NCBI RefSeq assembly: GCF_008386565.1
Contig: NZ_VUKA01000001.1
Location: 62,001 to 126,000, forward strand
DNA from: Teichococcus oryzae
GTDB lineage: Bacteria; Pseudomonadota; Alphaproteobacteria; Acetobacterales; Acetobacteraceae
Reading direction: 5' to 3'
DNA length: 64,000 nucleotides
Positions 17,683-26,986 of this stretch are shown one piece after another. The translations under genes were made by a program, and so were the position numbers. Every line of letters starts with the position of its first letter. Positions within the stretch are counted from its first letter, which is position 1. The notes beneath the pieces are model-generated. The model did no database searches and was not told the origin of the DNA. It worked only from the letters and a program-made list of their open reading frames with translations.

Positions 17683-20531
17683 GCGGCGCCCACCACCGCC
17701 TCGCAGCGCAGGCACAGGCCGGGATGGGCGGCGGAACGGCCGACTTCCGGCAGCACCCGCCAGCAGCGTTCGCACTTGTTGCCGGTTGCCGGGGCGAAGC
17801 GGGCGGCGACGCCGGGCTGGCCATCGGCGAAATGGGCGCTGTCCGGGGGCGGCGCGTCGGACAGCACCATGCCGGAGGTGATGCACAGCTCCGCCCAGCC
17901 GGCGGCGGACAGCAGGCCCATCTGGTCCCGCGGCAGGTGCAGCACCGGCGCCGCCTGCAGGGAAGAGCCGATCTCGCCGGCGCCGCGCGCCTTCTCCAGC
18001 ACGCCGGTCACGGCGCGGCGGATGTCGCGCAGCTTGTCCCACTTGGCGGCCAGCGCCTCGTTGCGCCAGCCGGCGGGGATCTCCGGGAAGCCATGGAGAT
18101 GGACCGAGTCATCCTCCGAGGGGAAGCGGGCCAGCCAGGCCTCCTCCGCCGTGAAGGGCATGACGGGCGCCAGCCAGGCGGAAAGGCAGCGGTGCAGCGC
18201 GTCCAGCACGGTGCGGGCGGCGCGGCGGCGCGGGCTGTCCGCCGCGTCGCAATAAAGGCTGTCCTTGCGGATGTCGAAGTAGAAGGCCGAAAGGTCGGTC
18301 GCGCAGAAGGCGTGGATCTCGGGATAGACGCCGTTCCAGTCGTAGTCGGCGACGGCCTTCCGCATCCGCGCGTCCAGCTCGGAGAGGCGGTGCAGCACCC
18401 AGCGCTCCAGCTCCGGCAACTCGGAAACGGGCAGCTTCTCGCTTTCCTCGAAGCCGGCGAGGTTGCCGAGCAGCCAGCGCAGCGTATTGCGGATGCGGCG
18501 ATACAGCTCCGCCTGCTGGCCGAGGATGTTCTTGCCGATGCGCAAATCGTCCGAAACGTCGGAGTTCATCACCCAGAGGCGCAGGATGTCGGCGCCATAC
18601 TGCTTGGTGACTTCCTGCGGCGCGGTGACGTTGCCGAGCGATTTCGACATCTTCCGCCCCGTCTCGTCCAGGACGAAGCCGTGGGTCAGGATGGCCTTGA
18701 AGGGCGCGAAGCCCTGGCTGCCGATGCTTTCCAGCAGCGAGGAATGGAACCAGCCGCGATGCTGGTCCGAGCCTTCCAGATAGAGGTCTGCCGGCACAGG
18801 CAGCCCGCGCGGGCGCAGCACGAAGGCATGGGTGGAGCCGGACTCGAACCAGACATCGACGATGTCCATGACCTGCTCGTAGTCGTCCGGGTTCCGGTCA
18901 TTGCCGAGGAAGCGGGCGGCGGCACCGGGCTTGTACCAGGCATCCGCCCCTTCGGCGCGGAAGGCGGCGTCGATGCGGTCCAGCACCGTTTGGTCGCGCA
19001 GCACCTCGCCGGACTTCTTCTCGACAAAGACGGCGATGGGCACGCCCCAGGCGCGCTGGCGGCTGATGCACCAGTCCGGCCGCGCCGCGACCATGGAGCC
19101 GATGCGGTTGCGCCCCTGGTCCGGCACGAAATGCGTGTCGGCGATCGCCTGGAGCGCCTTGGCGCGGATCTGGTTGCCATCGTCCATGGCGATGAACCAT
19201 TGCGGCGTCGCGCGGAAGATGACCGGCTTCTTGGAGCGCCAGCTATGCGGGTAGCTGTGGGTGATGAAGCCCTTGCCGGCGAGGTGGCTGGTGCTTTCCA
19301 GCGCCGCCCAGACCGGCTCATGCGCCTTGAACACATGGATGCCCACGAAGCCCGGCGCCTGCACCGTGTAGGTGCCGTCATCCGCCACGCATTCCGGCAC
19401 AGCGATGCCATGGGCGCGGGTCAGGTGGAAATCGTCCTCGCCATGGGCGGGAGCCATGTGGACAAGGCCCGTGCCGGCCTCGGTGGTGACGAAATTGCCT
19501 TCCAGCAGCGGCACGTCGAACTGGTAGCCGCCATCGGCCTTGTCCCACGCGCGCAGCGGATGGGCGGCGACCGCGCCCGCCAGTTCCGTGCCCTTGAAGA
19601 CGCGCGAGACGGAGAAGGCGGCGAGGCCCACTTCCTTGGCGAAGGCGCCGATCAGCGCCTCGGCCACGATGAAGCGCTGGCCCAGGCGCGGCAGGGCGCC
19701 TTCCTCGACGCCATCCACGGTGAGCAGCGCGTAATCGATCTCCGCGCCATAGGCCAGCGCCCGGTTGGCCGGGATGGTCCAGGGGGTGGTGGTCCAGATC
19801 ACCGCCTCGGCGCCGACCAGATCCTCCCGTGCCGCCTTCAGGATGGGGAAGCCGGTGTAGAGGATGGCGGATTTGTGGTCGTGGTACTCGACCTCGGCCT
19901 CGGCCAGGGCGGTCTTCTCGACCGGGCTCCACATCACCGGCCGCAGGCCGCGGTAAAGGGAGCCGTTCATCAGGAACTTGCCGATCTCGGCGGCGATGGC
20001 GGCCTCGGAGGCGAAGTCCATGGTGGCGTAGCGCCCGGCCCAGTCGCCGGCGACGCCAAGGCGCTTGAACTCCTCCCGCTGCACGTCCAGCCAGTGCGCG
20101 GCATAAGAGCGGCATTCGGCGCGGAATTCCAGCACGGGGACGGCATCCTTGCCCGTCCCGCCATGCTTGCCCTTGGGGTCGCGGTATTCCTCCTCGACCT
20201 TCCACTCGATCGGCAGGCCGTGGCAGTCCCAGCCAGGGATGTAGTCCGCGTCCTTGCCGCTCATCTGGGCGGCGCGGTTGATCACGTCCTTCAGGATCTT
20301 GTTCAGCGCGTGGCCGATATGCAGCGCGCCATTCGCATAGGGCGGGCCGTCATGCAGGACGAACTTCTCCCGCCCCGCGGATTGCGTCCGCAGCCTGTCC
20401 CAGAGCCCGATCCGTTCCCAGCGCTCCAGCCAGCCGGGCTCGCGCTTCGGCAGGTCCCCCTTCATGGGGAAGGAGGTTTGCGGCAGGAAAACGGTGCCGC
20501 GATAGTCGCGGGTGGCGGGAGCGTCGTTCAT
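17679..20531 (-). CDS. ileS: Isoleucine-tRNA ligase
   Basis: 950 residues, a bacterial-type IleRS. The class I motifs are H71-I-G-H74 and KMSKS (about residue 628). A large CP1 editing insertion lies between them. The C-terminus keeps the zinc finger (CERC then CLRC in the last 35 residues), which is found in the zinc-containing eubacterial type. It is the first gene of an ileS-lspA-DUF3035 unit with overlapping stops and starts. Confidence 0.98.
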   Translation of the reverse strand: MNDAPATRDYRGTVFLPQTSFPMKGDLPKREPGWLERWERIGLWDRLRTQSAGREKFVLHDGPPYANGALHIGHALNKILKDVINRAAQMSGKDADYIPGWDCHGLPIEWKVEEEYRDPKGKHGGTGKDAVPVLEFRAECRSYAAHWLDVQREEFKRLGVAGDWAGRYATMDFASEAAIAAEIGKFLMNGSLYRGLRPVMWSPVEKTALAEAEVEYHDHKSAILYTGFPILKAAREDLVGAEAVIWTTTPWTIPANRALAYGAEIDYALLTVDGVEEGALPRLGQRFIVAEALIGAFAKEVGLAAFSVSRVFKGTELAGAVAAHPLRAWDKADGGYQFDVPLLEGNFVTTEAGTGLVHMAPAHGEDDFHLTRAHGIAVPECVADDGTYTVQAPGFVGIHVFKAHEPVWAALESTSHLAGKGFITHSYPHSWRSKKPVIFRATPQWFIAMDDGNQIRAKALQAIADTHFVPDQGRNRIGSMVAARPDWCISRQRAWGVPIAVFVEKKSGEVLRDQTVLDRIDAAFRAEGADAWYKPGAAARFLGNDRNPDDYEQVMDIVDVWFESGSTHAFVLRPRGLPVPADLYLEGSDQHRGWFHSSLLESIGSQGFAPFKAILTHGFVLDETGRKMSKSLGNVTAPQEVTKQYGADILRLWVMNSDVSDDLRIGKNILGQQAELYRRIRNTLRWLLGNLAGFEESEKLPVSELPELERWVLHRLSELDARMRKAVADYDWNGVYPEIHAFCATDLSAFYFDIRKDSLYCDAADSPRRRAARTVLDALHRCLSAWLAPVMPFTAEEAWLARFPSEDDSVHLHGFPEIPAGWRNEALAAKWDKLRDIRRAVTGVLEKARGAGEIGSSLQAAPVLHLPRDQMGLLSAAGWAELCITSGMVLSDAPPPDSAHFADGQPGVAARFAPATGNKCERCWRVLPEVGRSAAHPGLCLRCEAVVGAA

Positions 20532-20743
20532 TCGGGGTCCATACCGCCCTGGGGCGGGGTTCAGCCAGAACTAAGGATGGCGGAAAGGAAAGAGGGTGGC
20601 GCCGTCGGAAAACCCGGCCCTCAGAGGAGGACCGGGCGGGTAATTCGCGCCGTCGCGCGGGACCCGACGGAGATGGACGAGCGGTGCATGTCGCGGTTTG
20701 TGCGATCCCGCGCGGCGGGGGTCAAGGGCGCCGCGCGCGCCGC

Positions 20744-21676
20744 TCAGCCGATGCCGGCAGAGGCGTCCGCCGGGCCCTCCTCCGGGCAGCCCATCCGGCG
20801 TGCCTCCAGCACCGCCTCGGCGAATGCGGCGGGGGCTTCCTGCGGGATGTTGTGGCCGATATGCGGCAGGGCGCGGTGCCGGTAGGGGCCGGTGAAGCGC
20901 GGCGCGTCCCCCGCGCTGCCGCCGGGGCGCGCCACGCCATCGCTTCCGCCATCGAGGCTGACCGCCGGAACGGCGATGGCGGGTTGCGCGGCCAACCGCT
21001 CCTCGATTTCCCGCAGCGCCGGGTCGCCTTCCACCAGGCCGAAGCGGTGGCGGTAGGAATGCAGCACCACCGCGACGAAGTCCGGGTTGTCGAAGGCGGC
21101 GGCGGAGCGGTGGAAGGTGGCCTCGTCGAAGCGCCAGTCCGGCGACCAGAGGCGCCACAGCAGCCGGCAAAGCTCCGCCCGGTTCCGGGCGAGGCCGGCG
21201 GCGCCGCGCGCGCCATGGAAATAGAACTGGTACCAGTGGCGGAACTCCCGCTCCGGCGCCTGGGGCTGCGCGGCGGCGGCGATGTCCTGGATGTTGTAGC
21301 CATCCCCGGTGACCAGTCCCGCCACGCGCTCCGGCCACAGCGCCGCCAGGATGCAGGCGGCGCGGCCGCCCCAGTCATAGCCGGCCAGCACCGCGCGCGG
21401 GATGTTCAGCGCGTCCATCAGCGCCAGCAGGTCGGCCGCGAGCGCCGCCTGCTGCCCCGAGCGCGGCGTGTCCAGCGACAGGAAGCGCGTGGGGCCGAAG
21501 CCGCGCAGCCAGGGGGTGATGACGCGGGCGCCCTCGCGCGCCAGCCGCTCGGCCACCGCGTCATAGGCGTGCACGTCATAGGGAAAGCCGTGCAGCAGGA
21601 TGGCCGGCCAGCCATCGGGGTCGCCCTGCTCGCGATAGGCGATGCGCAGCACCCCGGCCTCGATCTGCTTCAGCAT
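20744..21676 (-). CDS. Alpha/beta hydrolase of the epoxide hydrolase / dehalogenase type
   Basis: 310 residues. The oxyanion-hole motif HGFPYD is at 29-34, and the nucleophile elbow is GYD101WGG, with Asp in place of the usual Ser. That places it with epoxide hydrolases and haloalkane or fluoroacetate dehalogenases, which use an Asp ester intermediate. A histidine in LPHIGHNIP near the C-terminus fits the catalytic base. There is no signal peptide. It lies between ileS and ribF on the same strand but with gaps of 212 and 63 bases, so it is probably its own unit. The real substrate is unknown. Confidence 0.88.
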   Translation of the reverse strand: MLKQIEAGVLRIAYREQGDPDGWPAILLHGFPYDVHAYDAVAERLAREGARVITPWLRGFGPTRFLSLDTPRSGQQAALAADLLALMDALNIPRAVLAGYDWGGRAACILAALWPERVAGLVTGDGYNIQDIAAAAQPQAPEREFRHWYQFYFHGARGAAGLARNRAELCRLLWRLWSPDWRFDEATFHRSAAAFDNPDFVAVVLHSYRHRFGLVEGDPALREIEERLAAQPAIAVPAVSLDGGSDGVARPGGSAGDAPRFTGPYRHRALPHIGHNIPQEAPAAFAEAVLEARRMGCPEEGPADASAGIG

Positions 21677-21739
21677 GTGCGGTACCTCCCATGCCCCGCT
21701 TCTTCACGGGTTGCGGGAAGTCTACGCGGCCGCCCTGGC

Positions 21740-22675
21740 TCAGCCCAGCATGGCGCGCGCCTGTTCGGCATCGGCGGCGATCTGCGCGGTCAGCTCGGCC
21801 AGCCCGGCGAAGCGCCGTTCGGGGCGCAGGAAATGGAACAGGGCGACGCCGATCTCCTGGCCGTAAAGATCGCCCTCGAAGTCGAACAGATGCGCCTCCA
21901 CCCGGCTTTCCGTGCCCTGCACGGTGGGGCGCAGGCCGATATTGGCGACGCCGGGGATGTTCCGCCCATCCGGCAGGTGGGCGTGGATCGCGTAAACGCC
22001 GCGCGCCGGCTCCAGGTGGCGGCCCAGCGGGATGTTGGCGGTGGGGAAGCCGATGGTGCGGCCGCGCTTGTCGCCATGGCTGACGATGCCGCGGATCTCC
22101 CATTCGCGCCCCAGGGCCCGCGCCGCCCGCTCGGGATAGCCGTCCTGCAACACGCGGCGGATGCCGGTGGAGGAGATCGGGCCGGATTCGTCGCTGACAT
22201 GCGGCACCACGGTCAGGCCCATGCCGAACCGTTCCGCCTGCCCGGCCAGAAAGGCGATGTCGCCGCCGCGCCGGTGGCCAAAGGCGAAATCGGCGCCGCA
22301 GGCCAGGTGCCGCGCATCCAGCGCGCCGTGCAGGATCTCCGCCACGAACTGCTCGGCGGTCAGCGCGGCGAAGGCTTCGTTGAAGGGCAGGGCCACAACA
22401 TGGGCGGCGCCGCATTCGCGCAGCGCCCGCGCCTTGGCGGCGGCCAGGGTCAGCCGGAAGGGCGGGTCGTCAGGGCGGAAATGCTCACGCGGATGCGGCT
22501 CAAAGGTCAGGGCCACCAGCGGCAGTTCCGGCCGGCCGGCATGGGCGGCGCGCAGCACGGCGCGGTGGCCGCGATGCACGCCGTCGAAATTGCCCAGCGC
22601 CACCGTCGCGCCGCGCGCTTCGGGGGGGATGGCCCCCGCGATGGCGGCCATCAGCGCTGCGTCTTCTCGGCCCAT
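21740..22675 (-). CDS. ribF: Bifunctional riboflavin kinase / FAD synthetase
   Basis: 311 residues. It makes FMN and then FAD in the cytoplasm. The N-terminal adenylyltransferase half starts with ALGNFDGVHRGH (the HxGH-like ATP site), and the C-terminal kinase half has GDKRGRTIGFPTANI. The start MGREDAALM overlaps the end of the preceding LOG gene by 25 bases, so a shorter start is possible (MAAIAGAIP). Confidence 0.97.
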   Translation of the reverse strand: MGREDAALMAAIAGAIPPEARGATVALGNFDGVHRGHRAVLRAAHAGRPELPLVALTFEPHPREHFRPDDPPFRLTLAAAKARALRECGAAHVVALPFNEAFAALTAEQFVAEILHGALDARHLACGADFAFGHRRGGDIAFLAGQAERFGMGLTVVPHVSDESGPISSTGIRRVLQDGYPERAARALGREWEIRGIVSHGDKRGRTIGFPTANIPLGRHLEPARGVYAIHAHLPDGRNIPGVANIGLRPTVQGTESRVEAHLFDFEGDLYGQEIGVALFHFLRPERRFAGLAELTAQIAADAEQARAMLG

Positions 22676-23232
22676 TTCTCCACCGTCACGGGGGTGAAGC
22701 TCGCCAGCGCGTCCAGCGCCTCCTCCGGCGTGGCGGCCAGGGTGGCCAGCGCCCGGTGCTTCTCGTGCAGGAAGCCCTCGGTCACCATGTGGTCGAACAC
22801 GGCGCCGAGGCGCTCCCAGTAGCCGGCGGTGTCGAGGAAGACGAGGCCCTTGTTGTGGATGCCGAGCTGCGTCCAGGTGAAGGCCTCCACCGCCTCCTCC
22901 AGCGTGCCGATGCCGCCGGGCAGCACCACGAAGCCATCCGACAGGTCGGCCATCATCGCCTTGCGCTCATGCATGGTGGACACCACGCGCAGATCGGTGA
23001 TGGCGCCATGGCCGACCTCCCGCCGCATCAGCGTTTCGGGGATGATGCCGATCACCTCGGCGCCTTCGCGCATGGCGGCATCCGCCACGATGCCCATCAG
23101 CCCGACATGGCCGCCGCCATAAACCAGGCCGAGCCCGCGCCCGGCGATGGCGCGCCCCAGAGCGCGCGCCGCATTGGCATAGGCCGGGTTGAGGCCGGGA
23201 TTGGAGCCGCAGAACACGCACACACGCTTCAT
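22651..23232 (-). CDS. LOG-family nucleoside 5'-monophosphate phosphoribohydrolase
   Basis: 193 residues (TIGR00730 family). A Rossmann fold enzyme that splits N6-modified AMP into base and ribose-5-phosphate; in plants and some bacteria this releases cytokinins. The family signature PGGIGTLEE and the early VYGGGHVGLMG loop are intact. It overlaps ribF by 25 bases on the same strand and is likely co-transcribed with it. Bacterial members often act in nucleotide salvage, and a hormone role should not be assumed. Confidence 0.92.
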   Translation of the reverse strand: MKRVCVFCGSNPGLNPAYANAARALGRAIAGRGLGLVYGGGHVGLMGIVADAAMREGAEVIGIIPETLMRREVGHGAITDLRVVSTMHERKAMMADLSDGFVVLPGGIGTLEEAVEAFTWTQLGIHNKGLVFLDTAGYWERLGAVFDHMVTEGFLHEKHRALATLAATPEEALDALASFTPVTVEKWAEKTQR

Positions 23233-23429
23233 GAGAACAGACCCTGGAGATTTCGCGGCGGAGGGGTGGGCATCCGGGGCCGGGGCGGCCTGCGGCTGGG
23301 GCTCTGCGAAGGCCCGCTCCCCACGGCGCCTGCACGCCGCCCCTCCGGCTTAACGCCCGGCGTGCGGATGGACAAGCAGGACCGGCGGCGCGACAAAACC
23401 GGCTCCACCGCAATCGGAGACATCGTCCA

Positions 23430-24569
23430 ATGCCCGCCACGCAGATCGGCACCAGCGAACGCCTGCTGGAGGAACTCCGCGGCTGGGTGGAGCACGAGAC
23501 CCCCACCACCGACCCGGCCGCCATCAACGGCCTGATGGGCAAGGCCGAGGCCGAGCTGCGCGCGATGGGCGCGGTGGTGGAGCGCATCCCCGGCACCCGC
23601 GGCTTCGGCGACCACCTGGTGGCGCGCACGCCAGGGCAAGGCGGGGTGGGCCAGGGGCGGCCCGTGCTGGTGGCGGGCCATCTGGATACCGTCTGGGACC
23701 ATGGCGCGCTGTCCTACCGCGTCGAAGGGGACAAGGCCTTCGGTCCCGGCATCTACGACATGAAGGCCGGCTCCTTCTTCGCTTTTCATTCGGTGCGGGA
23801 GCTCCTGCGGCAGAAGGTGGCGACGCGCGCGCCCATCACCCTGCTGCTGACCTCGGATGAGGAGGTGGGCAGCCCGACCAGCCGCGCCCTGATCGAGCGG
23901 GAAGCGGCGGGCGCCTGCGCCGTGCTGATCCCGGAGCCGGCGGGCGGCGTCGAGAAGTGCTGCGTCACCGCCCGCAAGGGCACCGGCCGCATGGTGGTGA
24001 AGGTGAAGGGCCGCAGCGCCCATTCCGGTGGCAACTGGCAGGAAGGCGCCTCCGCCGTGGTGACGCTGGCGCGCATCATCACCGCCATCCACGGCATGGT
24101 GGACCTCGATGGCGGCACCACCACCAACTGCGCGCCCATCTGGGGCGGCACCCGCCCCAACGTCATCCCGAACGAGGCCGGCTGCGAGGTGGATATCCGC
24201 GTCGCCACCGCCGCCAAGGGGGAGGAACTGGTGGCCGCCATCCAGGCCCTGGCCGGCCCGCAGCCGGACGGAACCGAGGTGTTCGTCACCGGCGGCATGA
24301 ACCGCCCGCCCATGGTGGAAACGCCCGCCGTGCTGGCCCTCTATGAGCAGGCGCGGGCGATCGCCGGCCGCATCGGCTATGACCTGCCGAAGCAGCATCG
24401 CGGCGGCGGCTCCGACGGCAACTTCACCGCCGCCATGGGCATCCCCACGCTGGACGGCCTGGGCGGCGCCGGCGCCGGTGCCCATGCGGAGTTCGAGCAC
24501 ATCCTGTGGCGGGAACTGGCGCCGCGCTGCGCCACGCTGTGCGAGCTGCTGGAAACGCTGGGCGATTGA
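23430..24569 (+). CDS. M20-family metallopeptidase (glutamate carboxypeptidase type)
   Basis: 379 residues. Zinc ligands are visible as GHLDTVW, YDMKAG and SDEEVGS, with the catalytic Glu pair in DEE, plus a late GAGAHAEFEH. A dimerisation domain lies in the middle (about 180-290). The order of motifs matches carboxypeptidase G2-like enzymes that remove C-terminal glutamate. No signal peptide is apparent, so it is probably cytoplasmic. A 13-bp terminator hairpin follows, and divergent promoters lie in the 197-base gap before it. Confidence 0.93.
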   Translation: MPATQIGTSERLLEELRGWVEHETPTTDPAAINGLMGKAEAELRAMGAVVERIPGTRGFGDHLVARTPGQGGVGQGRPVLVAGHLDTVWDHGALSYRVEGDKAFGPGIYDMKAGSFFAFHSVRELLRQKVATRAPITLLLTSDEEVGSPTSRALIEREAAGACAVLIPEPAGGVEKCCVTARKGTGRMVVKVKGRSAHSGGNWQEGASAVVTLARIITAIHGMVDLDGGTTTNCAPIWGGTRPNVIPNEAGCEVDIRVATAAKGEELVAAIQALAGPQPDGTEVFVTGGMNRPPMVETPAVLALYEQARAIAGRIGYDLPKQHRGGGSDGNFTAAMGIPTLDGLGGAGAGAHAEFEHILWRELAPRCATLCELLETLGD

Positions 24570-24623
24570 AGCCCCGCCGGCAAGGGACGGGCTGACCGGC
24601 GGCTTGGCGCCGGATTCTTGGGA

Positions 24624-24664
24624 AGGCCGCCGGGAAGGGGAGTTCCGTTCCTGGCGGCCTCTTT
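24624..24664 (+). terminator. Terminator after the M20 peptidase
   Basis: AGGCCGCCGGGAA pairs with TTCCTGGCGGCCT (13 bp with one G-T pair) over an 11-base loop, followed by a short pyrimidine run containing three T. It separates the peptidase from DUF1810. Confidence 0.6.
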
Positions 24665-24696
24665 CAATGTGGGCGCGGGCCTCCAGATTCCCGCGC

Positions 24697-25125
24697 ATGG
24701 AAAACCGCTTCGACCTCGGACGCTTTGTGCAGGCCCAGGACCCGGTGCTGCCGCAGGTCCGGCGCGAGCTGGCGGCGGGTGACAAGCGCAGCCATTGGAT
24801 GTGGTTCGTGTTTCCGCAGATCGCAGGCCTCGGCCACAGCGCCATGGCGCGGCGCTACGCCATCGCCTCCCTGGCGGAAGCGCGGGCCTATCTGGAGCAT
24901 CCGGTGCTGGGGCCGCGTCTGCTGGAATGCACGGAGCTGGTCAACGCGGTGCCCGGCCGCACCGCGCATGCCATCTTCGGCAGCCCGGATGACATGAAGT
25001 TCCATTCCTCCATGACGCTGTTCCACCGCGCCCGCCCGGAGGAGCCCGCCTTCGCCGAGGCGCTGCGGCGCTATTTCGGAGGCGCGGAGGACGCGGCCAC
25101 GCTGGAGCGGCTGGCGGGCGGCTGA
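24697..25125 (+). CDS. DUF1810 family protein
   Basis: 142 residues, the full length of this family of unknown function. The conserved segments DLGRFVQAQ, SHWMWFVFPQIAGLG and DDMKFHSSMTLF are present. It is cytoplasmic by composition. The ATG at 24697 is chosen because it aligns with family starts, although the frame is open upstream. It is a separate unit after the M20 terminator and 69 bases before the FNR gene. I cannot assign a role. Confidence 0.88.
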   Translation: MENRFDLGRFVQAQDPVLPQVRRELAAGDKRSHWMWFVFPQIAGLGHSAMARRYAIASLAEARAYLEHPVLGPRLLECTELVNAVPGRTAHAIFGSPDDMKFHSSMTLFHRARPEEPAFAEALRRYFGGAEDAATLERLAGG

Positions 25126-25194
25126 GCGGCGCCCCTTTGCCCCCTGGCTCCAAAGCTTCTATGCCGGCCCTGCCAGACGTGGAGAGGCCCGACC

Positions 25195-26232
25195 ATGCCC
25201 GATGATTCCGCCGCCCATGCCGCCGTCAGCACCGATGTCGCCATCATCGGCGCCGGCCCGACCGGGCTGTTCGCGGTGTTCGAATGCGGCATGCTGCGCA
25301 TGAAATGCGTGGTGATCGACACGCTGGAGGCGATCGGCGGGCAATGCGCCGCGCTCTACCCCGAGAAGCCGATCTACGACATCCCGGGCTATCCGGCGAT
25401 CGCCGGCGCCGATCTGGTGGCCAAGCTGGAGCAGCAGGCGGAGCCCTTCGCGCCGATCTACCTGCTCGGCCGCCGCGTCGATTCCCTGGCGCAGATGCAG
25501 GAAGGCGGCTTCGAGCTGCGCACCAGCAAGGATGAGGTGGTGCGCGCCAAGGCGGTGATCGTCGCGGCCGGCGCCGGTGCTTTCGGCCCCAACCGGCCGC
25601 CGCTGAACGACCTGCCCGCCTATGAGGCGAGCGGCGCCGTCCGCTACATGGTGGCCCGGCGCGAGGAGTTGCGCGGCAAGCGCGTGGTGATCGCCGGCGG
25701 CGGCGATTCGGCGGTGGACTGGGCGCTGAGCCTGAAGGACATCGCCAAGCGCGTCACCGTGGTGCATCGCCGGCCGAAATTCCGCGCCGCCCCCGAAAGC
25801 GTGGCGCAGATGGAAGCGGCGGCCGAGCGGGGCGAGATCGACCTCGCCATCCCCTACCAGCTGCACGCGCTGCACGGGGAGGGAGGCGAATTGTCCCATG
25901 TGGAACTGGCGACGCTGAAGGGCGAGAAGCGGATGGTCCCGGCCGACCACCTGCTGGCCTTCTTCGGCCTGTCCATGGAACTGGGGCCGATCGCCAATTG
26001 GGGCCTGGGGCTGGAGCGCAGCCATGTGGTGGTGAACCCGGCGACCTGCGCCACCTCCATCCCCGGCATCCACGCCATCGGCGACATCGCCACCTACCAG
26101 GGCAAGCTGAAGCTGATCCTGCAGGGCTTCTCGGAAGCGGCGATGGCGGCCCACGCCATCCACCCCCAGGTCTTCCCGGGGGAGGCGCTGCATTTCGAAT
26201 ACAGCACCACCAAGGGCGTGCCGGCGGAATAG
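25195..26232 (+). CDS. Ferredoxin/flavodoxin-NADP reductase, thioredoxin-reductase-like type
   Basis: 345 residues. The FAD-binding IIGAGPTG, the NADPH-binding GGGDSAVDWAL and the GDIAT motif near the C-terminus are all present. The redox CxxC of true thioredoxin reductase is missing, which defines the FNR branch of this fold, and GGQCAALYPEKPIYDIPGYP is its signature. It would supply electrons to ferredoxin, for iron-sulfur enzymes or heme oxygenase-type reactions. Cytoplasmic flavoprotein. Confidence 0.95.
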   Translation: MPDDSAAHAAVSTDVAIIGAGPTGLFAVFECGMLRMKCVVIDTLEAIGGQCAALYPEKPIYDIPGYPAIAGADLVAKLEQQAEPFAPIYLLGRRVDSLAQMQEGGFELRTSKDEVVRAKAVIVAAGAGAFGPNRPPLNDLPAYEASGAVRYMVARREELRGKRVVIAGGGDSAVDWALSLKDIAKRVTVVHRRPKFRAAPESVAQMEAAAERGEIDLAIPYQLHALHGEGGELSHVELATLKGEKRMVPADHLLAFFGLSMELGPIANWGLGLERSHVVVNPATCATSIPGIHAIGDIATYQGKLKLILQGFSEAAMAAHAIHPQVFPGEALHFEYSTTKGVPAE

Positions 26233-26326
26233 GCCCCAAACACCAGGTGGGGAGGACGGGCGGCTTCCCCACCGGCCCGCGACGCCGTAGGTTGTCGCTC
26301 CCCAGGCAGCGACAGGGAGCGCAACC

Positions 26327-26986
26327 ATGGCGGAAGGCCGTCTCGTCATCGGCACCAAGATGTATTCCTCCTGGTCGCTGCGCGGCTGGCTGGCCGTGCA
26401 CCTGGCCAAGCTGGAGGTGGAGGAGGTGCTGATCCCGCTGGCCGGCGGCAACACCGCGGCGATCAAGGACGCCACCCCAACCGGCCTCGTGCCCTATCTG
26501 GAGCATCGTGGGGCGCGGGTCTGGGAAAGCCTCGCCATCCTGGAATATTGCGCCGAGATCGAGCCGCGCCTGTGGCCCTCCGACCCGGTGCGGCGGGCCG
26601 TGGCGCGCTCCATGGCGGCCGAGATGCATGCCGGCTTCCGCGCGCTGCGCATGGCCATGCCGATGAGCATCCTGAACCACTTCCCCGGCCGCAACCGCAC
26701 CCCCGAGGTGCTGGTCGACATTGCCCGCATCGAGGCGATCTGGCGCGAGGCGTTGCTGGACTCCGGCGGTCCCTTCCTGTTCGGCAGCCGCTTTGGCGCG
26801 GTGGATGCCATGTATGCCCCCGTGGTCTGCCGCTTCCTGACCTGGGAGCCGGAGCTGGAGGCGCGCAGCCGCGACTACATGGCGGCGGTGCGGGAGCATC
26901 CGCTCATGCGGCGCTGGTATGACGAAGCCGCGGCCGAGCCGGCCGAATGGCGCCTCGCCAAATACGAGCAGGTGGCCGCGGCATGA
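26327..26986 (+). CDS. Glutathione S-transferase family protein
   Basis: 219 residues. An N-terminal thioredoxin fold carrying the SSWSLRGWL element (Ser in the glutathione site, as in the zeta/theta-like bacterial type) and the cis-Pro of TGLVPYLEHRGARVWESLAI, followed by an all-helical C-terminal domain. A GGGAGC site precedes the ATG. Its stop overlaps the start of a VOC dioxygenase-like gene by four bases, and the two may work on the same electrophile. Confidence 0.93.
   Translation: MAEGRLVIGTKMYSSWSLRGWLAVHLAKLEVEEVLIPLAGGNTAAIKDATPTGLVPYLEHRGARVWESLAILEYCAEIEPRLWPSDPVRRAVARSMAAEMHAGFRALRMAMPMSILNHFPGRNRTPEVLVDIARIEAIWREALLDSGGPFLFGSRFGAVDAMYAPVVCRFLTWEPELEARSRDYMAAVREHPLMRRWYDEAAAEPAEWRLAKYEQVAAA

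Noticed and set aside
17724..20885. Very long open frame (over 1000 residues) on the plus strand, antisense to ileS
   Set aside because: It has no recognisable domain and an Arg/Gly/Ala/His-rich, low-complexity make-up. IleS on the other strand has all its motifs, so this is a high-GC shadow frame.
23229..24845. Long minus-strand frame over the M20 peptidase
   Set aside because: No conserved motif and biased towards Arg, Gly and His; the M20 zinc ligands on the plus strand are intact.
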